Program-made: the position numbers and the translations under genes
Source of the DNA: Bacteroidales bacterium
GTDB taxonomy: Bacteria > Bacteroidota > Bacteroidia > Bacteroidales > UBA7960
Direction: 5' to 3'
Assembly: GCA_007122505.1 (NCBI GenBank)
Contig: SKTQ01000045.1
Span: forward strand, 1-12,210
DNA: 12,210 bases
Shown: one piece after another, positions 8,569-12,210 of the stretch
Layout: each line of letters opens with the position of its first letter
Position numbering within the stretch: the first letter of the stretch is position 1
Notes under the pieces: model-generated
Seen by the model: only the letters and a program-made list of their open reading frames with translations
Databases searched by the model: none
What the model was told of the DNA's origin: nothing

Positions 8569-8603
8569 AAGAGACGTAACCGTTTGGTTGCGTCTCTTTT
8601 TTT
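8569..8603 (+). terminator. Rho-independent terminator of the sus-like operon
   Basis: A 13-bp stem (AAGAGACGTAACC pairing with GGTTGCGTCTCTT, one G-U wobble) closes on a GTTT tetraloop. It runs directly into a seven-T stretch at 8597-8603. It lies 34 bp after the SusE-like stop codon and reads in the operon's direction. The opposite strand lacks a comparable T-run after the hairpin, so it is best read as one-directional. Confidence 0.92.
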
Positions 8604-8678
8604 ATGCGGCATTGTGAATTGCCGGTATATTGATGAATAGGAAAAACCTTATGCGTGTCCGCGATAATTACCGGAATA

Positions 8679-9710
8679 CTATAAGGCCGATGTAAACTGG
8701 TTCAAAAAGCGCAGGTCGTTTTCGAAAAACATCCTCAGGTCTCTGACCTGGTAGATGTTCATAGTGATCCTTTCGATACCCATGCCAAAGGCATACCCCG
8801 TAAATTTTTTGCTGTCGATGCCGCAGTTATCCAACACATTGGGGTCCACCATGCCGCATCCGAGTACCTCGATCCAGCCGCTGTATTTGCAAATCGGGCA
8901 TCCGGGGCCTCCGCAAATATTGCATGACACATCCATTTCTGCCGACGGTTCCGTGAACGGAAAAAAGGATGGCCTTAAACGAATCCGGGTCTCTTCGCCA
9001 AACATTTCACGGGCGAAATACAGCAAGGTTTGTTTCATATCGGCAAAAGATACGCCTTCATCAATATACAAACCCTCTACCTGGTGGAAGATACAATGTG
9101 CCCTGGCTGATATGGCCTCATTGCGAAATACCCTGCCCGGCGAAATGGTTCGGATGGGTGGTTGTTGATTTTCCATCACCCTCACCTGCACAGACGAAGT
9201 ATGTGTACGCAAAGCAATATCAGGCTGTTTTTCAACAAAAAAGGTGTCCTGCATATCGCGGGCCGGATGCTCTTCCGGGAAGTTTAATGCGCTGAAGTTG
9301 TGCCAGTCATCTTCAATCTCCGGACCCTCGGAAATCACAAATCCGATCTTTTCAAAAATCGTGTTGATTTTATTTCTTACCACCGAAAGGGGGTGTCTGC
9401 TGCCAATGGGGTTAAAAACAGCCGGGCGGGTCATATCCGGTTTGCTGTCCGACTCTGCCTGACCGGCAGCCTGTTCTTCAAGTGCGGTCTTTAAGTCTTG
9501 TACCTTTTGCGTTGCGGTTTGCTTTAGTTCGTTCAACAGCCGCCCAATCTCCTTTCGCGCTTCCGGCTCTACATGTCTGAAATCTTGGAAAAGAGAAGAA
9601 ATGGCCCCTTTTTTTGACAGCATCCTCAGGCGAAATGCTTCCAGCTCTTCCGCTGTTTTTGCCTCAAAACTCTTCACCTCCTTTAGCAGAGCATCAATTT
9701 TTTCTTTCAT
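8679..9710 (-). CDS. pheS: Phenylalanine--tRNA ligase alpha subunit
   Basis: Catalytic subunit of the alpha2beta2 phenylalanyl-tRNA synthetase, charging tRNA-Phe in the cytoplasm. The protein is 343 residues, the normal length. Residues 1-85 form the helical coiled-coil arm. The class II catalytic domain follows, with NPIGSRHPLS (100-109), RTHTSSVQ (168-175), the motif 2 region FRNEAISAR...FHQVEGL (195-214), RPSFFPFTEPSAEMD (246-260) and motif 3 FGMGIERITMN (308-318). Cys263, 266, 271 and 274 (CNICGGPGCPIC) give a small zinc-knuckle-like insert that, as I recall, is common in Bacteroidota PheS. No pheT is adjacent, so the beta subunit must be encoded elsewhere. The start ATG at 9710 matches the family N-terminus. 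Confidence 0.98.
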   Translation of the reverse strand: MKEKIDALLKEVKSFEAKTAEELEAFRLRMLSKKGAISSLFQDFRHVEPEARKEIGRLLNELKQTATQKVQDLKTALEEQAAGQAESDSKPDMTRPAVFNPIGSRHPLSVVRNKINTIFEKIGFVISEGPEIEDDWHNFSALNFPEEHPARDMQDTFFVEKQPDIALRTHTSSVQVRVMENQQPPIRTISPGRVFRNEAISARAHCIFHQVEGLYIDEGVSFADMKQTLLYFAREMFGEETRIRLRPSFFPFTEPSAEMDVSCNICGGPGCPICKYSGWIEVLGCGMVDPNVLDNCGIDSKKFTGYAFGMGIERITMNIYQVRDLRMFFENDLRFLNQFTSAL

Positions 9711-9733
9711 TTGTTAGATAGATTTGAGAAAAG

Positions 9734-9762
9734 CAAACATGATGTTCACCTTTCCATTTCAA
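9734..9762 (-). promoter_or_regulatory. Possible pheS promoter
   Basis: On the minus strand, TTG (9760-9762) is separated by 18 bp from CATGTTTG (9734-9741). This is a one-mismatch match to the Bacteroidota -7 element TAnnTTTG, 23 bp before the pheS ATG. The spacing is slightly short and the first base of the box is off, so this is only a candidate. Confidence 0.3.
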
Positions 9763-9862
9763 TACATCACCAAAAATGCTGCGGCACCAAAACTTCGTGT
9801 TCGATGCTTAATGTACCGGCATGATGAGTTGCCGATGGCTCAATAACATTCGGGCAATGAAA

Positions 9863-10570
9863 CTATTCCAGTATCTCCATGCGGACGATGGATACATCCT
9901 CCACCGGCCTGTCCCTCTGGCCGGTTTCCACGCCGGCTATCCGGTCAATCACGTCCAGGCCTTCAGCCACATACCCAAAAACAGTGTATGCATCGTCGAG
10001 ATGAGGTGTGCCCCCGATGGTGGTGTAGGCTTCAAGCTGTTCTTCACTGAAATTGATACCCCTGGCCTGCTCCATCTGGGCAAGTTCACTCTCTGCCCAT
10101 ACGCGACCCTGTACAATATAGAACTGGGACCCGGATGATCTTCTTTCGGGGTTAGCCTGGTCGCCCTGACGGGCAGCGGCCAGCGCACCCTTGTGATGAA
10201 ACAGACCGTTAATGATTTCAGCCGGAATGGTATATCCCGGACCGCCGGTTCCCAGGGGTTCACCAGGAACAGCATCCCTGCTCAGAGGATCACCGGTCTG
10301 AATCATAAAACCACTGATCACCCGGTGAAACAACAGGCCGTCATAAAAACCATCCCGCACTAGTTTGATAAAGTTATCGCGGTGTTGCGGGGTTTTGTCA
10401 TACAATGCAACCACGATATCTCCTTTATTGGTGCTGATCAACACCCTGGTTGACGCCTCAGTGCCCGTTTCCAGGTTGCCTGCGGTACTGCCACTCCGGT
10501 TGCAGCCTGCAACCAGGAATATTCCCAATAAGAATAATGAAATCAGAGAAATACTGTTTTGCTTTTTCAT
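9863..10570 (-). CDS. Cyclophilin-type peptidyl-prolyl cis-trans isomerase lipoprotein
   Basis: Envelope protein-folding enzyme that isomerises X-Pro bonds, here as a lipid-anchored cyclophilin of 235 residues. The N-terminus is a lipoprotein signal with lipobox LVAGC (Cys23). The cyclophilin domain (about residues 45-235) shows FHRVISGFMIQTGDP, GTGGPGYTIPAEI and GSQFYIVQG, the usual active-site blocks with the catalytic arginine in FHRV, and ends with VFGYVAEGLDVIDRI. I start at the ATG at 10570 (MKKQNS) rather than an in-frame ATG at 10594, because the latter lies inside the promoter -7 box and adds eight residues before the signal peptide. After the lipid cysteine comes NRSGSTAG without acidic residues, favouring a periplasm-facing location. 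The gene stands alone with its own promoter. Confidence 0.95.
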   Translation of the reverse strand: MKKQNSISLISLFLLGIFLVAGCNRSGSTAGNLETGTEASTRVLISTNKGDIVVALYDKTPQHRDNFIKLVRDGFYDGLLFHRVISGFMIQTGDPLSRDAVPGEPLGTGGPGYTIPAEIINGLFHHKGALAAARQGDQANPERRSSGSQFYIVQGRVWAESELAQMEQARGINFSEEQLEAYTTIGGTPHLDDAYTVFGYVAEGLDVIDRIAGVETGQRDRPVEDVSIVRMEILE

Positions 10571-10591
10571 TTTTGTAAGATTTTTGAAGGC

Positions 10592-10622
10592 CAAAGTTAC
10601 ACATTATGTGTATTTCTCACAA
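10592..10622 (-). promoter_or_regulatory. Promoter of the cyclophilin lipoprotein gene
   Basis: On the minus strand TTG (10620-10622), a 20-bp spacer and TAACTTTG (10592-10599) match the Bacteroidota promoter pattern TTG-N19-21-TAnnTTTG in both sequence and spacing. The -7 box is 21 bp upstream of the chosen ATG at 10570, giving a short leader. It is the same -7 octamer as in front of the SusC-like gene. Confidence 0.75.
10598..10612. promoter_or_regulatory. 15-bp palindrome in the promoter spacer, possible operator
   Basis: TACACAT-T-ATGTGTA is a perfect 7+1+7 inverted repeat that overlaps the upstream edge of the -7 box and fills most of the -33/-7 spacer of the cyclophilin gene. A protein bound here would block RNA polymerase. 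No cognate regulator is evident in the window. Confidence 0.45.
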
Positions 10623-10784
10623 TATTCACAAAAAAACCCAAGCCTTATTAGTATCAGACCTCCTGATGCTACCACTGAACATCAATTAGCTACAACTCTT
10701 GTGTCGCAAAATGGTAATGTGGCGATTTATATAAGGGTTTTTATAAGCTCCCACCCTGTGAATCTGTTTTATAATATCTTAATT
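10623..10784. other. Intergenic DNA without recognised content
   Basis: This AT-rich stretch lies between the cyclophilin promoter and the repeat cluster. An open frame crosses it on the plus strand from inside the cyclophilin gene, but it shows no protein-like pattern and runs into the repeats, so I do not call a gene. I see no RNA gene or terminator here. Confidence 0.6.
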
Positions 10785-10851
10785 CTTTGTGTTTTTCTTT
10801 GCGACCTTTGCGGTGAAAAAAAATTACCACTAAGACACGGAGGACACAAAG
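10785..10851. repeat. Imperfect inverted repeat, CTTTGTGT...ACACAAAG
   Basis: The arms begin with CTTTGTGT (10785-10792) and end with ACACAAAG (10844-10851). The interior also pairs partly: GCGGTG near 10810 faces TACCAC near 10825, and the two arms differ by a few inserted bases. It is of the type of dispersed noncoding repeats that gene callers often misread as short proteins. Together with the next units it makes a compact cluster. Confidence 0.7.
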
Positions 10852-10857
10852 TTCTCA

Positions 10858-10955
10858 TCTGCGAAAGTCTGCGAAGCTAATCTGCGTCCATCTGCGAGAA
10901 ACAAAACAAAGCAAATAAATATTTCTCGCTGATCTACGCAGATAAAAAACGCAGA
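10858..10955. repeat. TCTGCG direct-repeat array facing CGCAGA repeats (large hairpin)
   Basis: Four TCTGCG words start at 10858, 10868, 10881 and 10891 (steps of 10, 13 and 10 bp), followed by CGCAGA at 10937 and 10950. Positions 10881-10901 are inverted at 10922-10942 with 18 of 21 bases complementary and a 20-base loop, including GCGAGAAA against TTTCTCGC. A stable cruciform or RNA hairpin is possible. Confidence 0.8.
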
Positions 10956-10986
10956 TAAGCGCTGATTTTTAAATCATTTTCAGCAT

Positions 10987-11066
10987 CTTTGTGCAGCACT
11001 TTGTGCTCTTTGTGGTAAAAAAACAGCCACAAAGTACTGCACTGAGTTTGTCGAAGTGGCACAAAG
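10987..11066. repeat. Nested CTTTGTG/CACAAAG inverted repeats
   Basis: CTTTGTG occurs at 10987, 10999 and 11008. CTTTGTGG (11008-11015) pairs with CCACAAAG (11027-11034) over an 11-base loop, and CTTTGTGC (10999-11006) pairs with GCACAAAG (11059-11066), enclosing the first hairpin. The same word pair as in the repeat at 10785-10851 links the two as copies of one repeat family. Confidence 0.8.
11039..11058. repeat. CACTGAG-TTTGTCGAAGTG-type dispersed element
   Basis: A 20-bp segment GCACTGAGTTTGTCGAAGTG is set between two arms of the surrounding inverted repeats. From memory, a near-identical word (CACTGAGCTTGTCGAAGTG) is a widespread dispersed repeat in Bacteroidota and several other phyla; here one base differs. 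Its termini CACT/AGTG are inverted. Confidence 0.5.
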
Positions 11067-11189
11067 GATACAAAAAATGCGACACCAAAAAGTGCGACAG
11101 ATCAGGAGTTCTGAGTATAGAGTTTTTCCTGCGGGGAAAATTCCCTAAAGAGGTGGGTAAAAGCGTGCAATAAAGCTGCCCGAGATTGA
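11067..11189. other. Intergenic tail of the repeat region
   Basis: It contains two short direct copies of GCGACA (11079 and 11094) and a 6-bp hairpin TTTTCC/GGAAAA (11124-11140) without a T-run in either orientation. I see no gene or convincing terminator for the GNAT-like gene that ends at 11190. Confidence 0.5.
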
Positions 11190-11723
11190 TCAGTTAAATG
11201 ATGGGTTAGACCAGGAAAGGGGCACGAACAATTGCAAACCACTATCGCTGTTTTTCAACCGGCCACTGAAATTACCTTCCACCTGGAGGCCCATTTTTAT
11301 GTAATGTTCTACAGAAGCAGCATTTCTGACAACAGTATTCAGTTCCACTCGAAATACATTGCTGTGCTTCTTTTCGATCTCACCAAAAAGCCAGTTTACG
11401 ATGTCTGTTTCCCTGCCCCCCGCAGTACTGTCCAATCTCGAAAAAAAAGTAAACTCCCTCAAATACACACCTTCATCCTGGCTCCTGCCCGTAGCCCGGT
11501 AATCATGAATCTCACCTATGAGCTCCAATTCGTCCATGTGGTTTTCCACAACCAGCATATTTCCTTTCCGGATATTCTTATCCACAAACTCTTCCATGAA
11601 GCCAACCGGAACAAGGGAAGCGCTGGGCAGCTGTTTGGCCCTGGCAATGCTTTCGCGAATCAAATGATGGATTTTATCTTTATCGGCATCTTTGGCTGTG
11701 CGGATGGTATAATGATGTGACAT
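11190..11723 (-). CDS. GNAT-like N-acetyltransferase family protein
   Basis: A 177-residue protein that reads like a single-domain GCN5-related N-acetyltransferase. The N-terminus YTIRTAKDADKDKIHHLIRE is a typical first strand and helix. The middle has ELIGEIHDYR and VYLREFTFFSR as the central strands. The C-terminal part VFRVELNTVVRNAASVEHYIKMGLQVEG matches the usual motif in which an Asn/Ala-Ser-containing helix is followed by a Y-x-K-x-G-L/F-x-x-E-G turn. The acetyl-CoA pyrophosphate loop is expected near LDSTAGGRE but is not canonical, so acceptor and even activity are uncertain. I start at ATG 11723 (MSHHYT) because the frame's upstream 35 codons do not resemble a GNAT N-terminus and are AT-rich. 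It is a single gene between the repeat cluster and the patatin-like gene. Confidence 0.75.
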   Translation of the reverse strand: MSHHYTIRTAKDADKDKIHHLIRESIARAKQLPSASLVPVGFMEEFVDKNIRKGNMLVVENHMDELELIGEIHDYRATGRSQDEGVYLREFTFFSRLDSTAGGRETDIVNWLFGEIEKKHSNVFRVELNTVVRNAASVEHYIKMGLQVEGNFSGRLKNSDSGLQLFVPLSWSNPSFN

Positions 11724-11910
11724 GATATGGTTGGATTGATGAATTATCTGCAAAATGATGAGGAGAAGGCTCAAACGTCTGTTTAAAACATTGATTTTCA
11801 GTGCTTTATTGTTTTGGCAAAGATGCAAAAAGAAATTGAATTATGTTCAGGATTGTCATTTTTTTCATGATTTTTTGTGATGAACGGGCAGTTAGAATAG
11901 TTATGCGGGC

Positions 11911-12210
11911 TTATTTGAATGCTTGCTGATTGAACATCAGAAAGCCAAAATTGATCATAAAGACCCATGTTTCTCTTTCATCATGCAGATACGACATGCT
12001 GATTGTCAAAGGTCCGGGGGGGGTATGATACACCAGTGCCAGGTTGGCCGCCGGCTGAGGTTTTATAGCTGCATCATCAATCAAAGGTCTTTGTGAAGGC
12101 CCCTGGGTAATGGTTTGCAACGGCTGAAACAGGTGCGCTTCTGCCTGGATGCTGGCTGATCCTGACAAATTGTAAATGGTTTTTAGCCCGGCAGCCAAAT
12201 AGTTGTTGGC
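11911..12210 (-). CDS. C-terminal end of a probable patatin-like phospholipase/BamA-like outer-membrane barrel protein (5' end outside window)
   Basis: Only the last 99 residues are visible and the frame stays open to the right edge (A-N-N-Y-L-A-A-G-L-K). The pattern is that of C-terminal beta-barrel strands: AEAHLFQPLQTI, then PAANLALVYHTPPGPLTISM, then TWVFMINFGFLMFNQQAF with alternating aromatic residues. This resembles the barrel end of Bacteroidota patatin-like (NTE/RssA-type) phospholipases with a BamA-like domain, which typically read HTPLGPLSLS and end in FGY-x-x-FN. The catalytic patatin part would lie outside the window, so another BamA-like barrel protein is possible. It ends in TAA at 11911-11913. 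The GNAT-like gene follows on the same strand after 187 bp. Confidence 0.6.
   Translation of the reverse strand, partial: ANNYLAAGLKTIYNLSGSASIQAEAHLFQPLQTITQGPSQRPLIDDAAIKPQPAANLALVYHTPPGPLTISMSYLHDERETWVFMINFGFLMFNQQAFK

Noticed and set aside
8622..8674. CCGGTA and TACCGG inverted pair downstream of pheS
   Set aside because: Six-bp arms separated by 41 bp with no T-run; likely chance.
9829..9860. Possible hairpin (TTGCC...GGCAA) just after the cyclophilin stop codon
   Set aside because: Needs two bulges and has no T-run; not a convincing terminator.
10365..10880. A 171-codon open frame on the plus strand
   Set aside because: It begins inside the cyclophilin gene on the opposite strand and ends inside the repeat cluster. 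Its tail (CVFLCDLCGEKK...LRHGGHK) is the typical translation of CTTTGTG-type noncoding repeats, not a protein.
11124..11140. TTTTCC/GGAAAA hairpin downstream of the GNAT-like gene
   Set aside because: Six-bp stem, no following T-run in the direction of transcription.

Overview
The window looks like a chromosomal segment from a member of the Bacteroidota. The evidence is a SusC/SusD/SusE outer-membrane glycan-uptake operon, promoter -7 elements of the type TAnnTTTG instead of the sigma70 -10 box, A-rich leaders without Shine-Dalgarno sequences, and a PheS and a patatin/BamA-like protein of the Bacteroidota type. I cannot place it below phylum from sequence alone.

Layout. Positions 1-777 (+) hold the 3' half of gpmI (cofactor-independent phosphoglycerate mutase). 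It converges on a PfpI/DJ-1 family gene (816-1328, -). Upstream of that, and on the same strand, is a LacI-family regulator (1437-2444, -), with a seven-unit 8-bp tandem repeat between the two. A 370-bp divergent intergenic region follows, carrying a 14-bp perfect palindrome that looks like a LacI-family operator, an A9/T9 inverted tract and a Bacteroidota -7 box. It drives a three-gene operon: SusC-like TonB-dependent transporter (2815-5802), SusD-like surface lipoprotein (5826-7406) and SusE-like glycan-binding lipoprotein (7431-8534). The operon closes with a strong intrinsic terminator (8569-8603).

After the operon, all genes are on the minus strand: pheS (8679-9710), a cyclophilin-type peptidyl-prolyl isomerase lipoprotein (9863-10570) with a good promoter and an embedded palindrome, a GNAT-like acetyltransferase (11190-11723), and the 3' end of a probable patatin-like phospholipase/outer-membrane barrel protein (11911-12210). 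Between the isomerase and the GNAT gene lies about 570 bp without a gene. Its centre is a dense cluster of degenerate inverted repeats built on the words CTTTGTG/CACAAAG and TCTGCG/CGCAGA, plus one copy of a CACTGAG-TTTGTCGAAGTG-type element.

How it works together. The likely functional unit is the LacI regulator plus SusCDE. SusE-domain proteins with two C-terminal SusE/SusF-type binding domains are best known from starch/malto-oligosaccharide uptake, so an alpha-glucan is the first-guess substrate, but nothing here proves it. The unit contains no glycoside hydrolase, so degrading enzymes would have to be encoded elsewhere. The other genes are housekeeping and appear unrelated. I found no CRISPR array, tRNA, rRNA, transposase or obviously new multi-gene system; the most unusual material is regulatory and repeat DNA.
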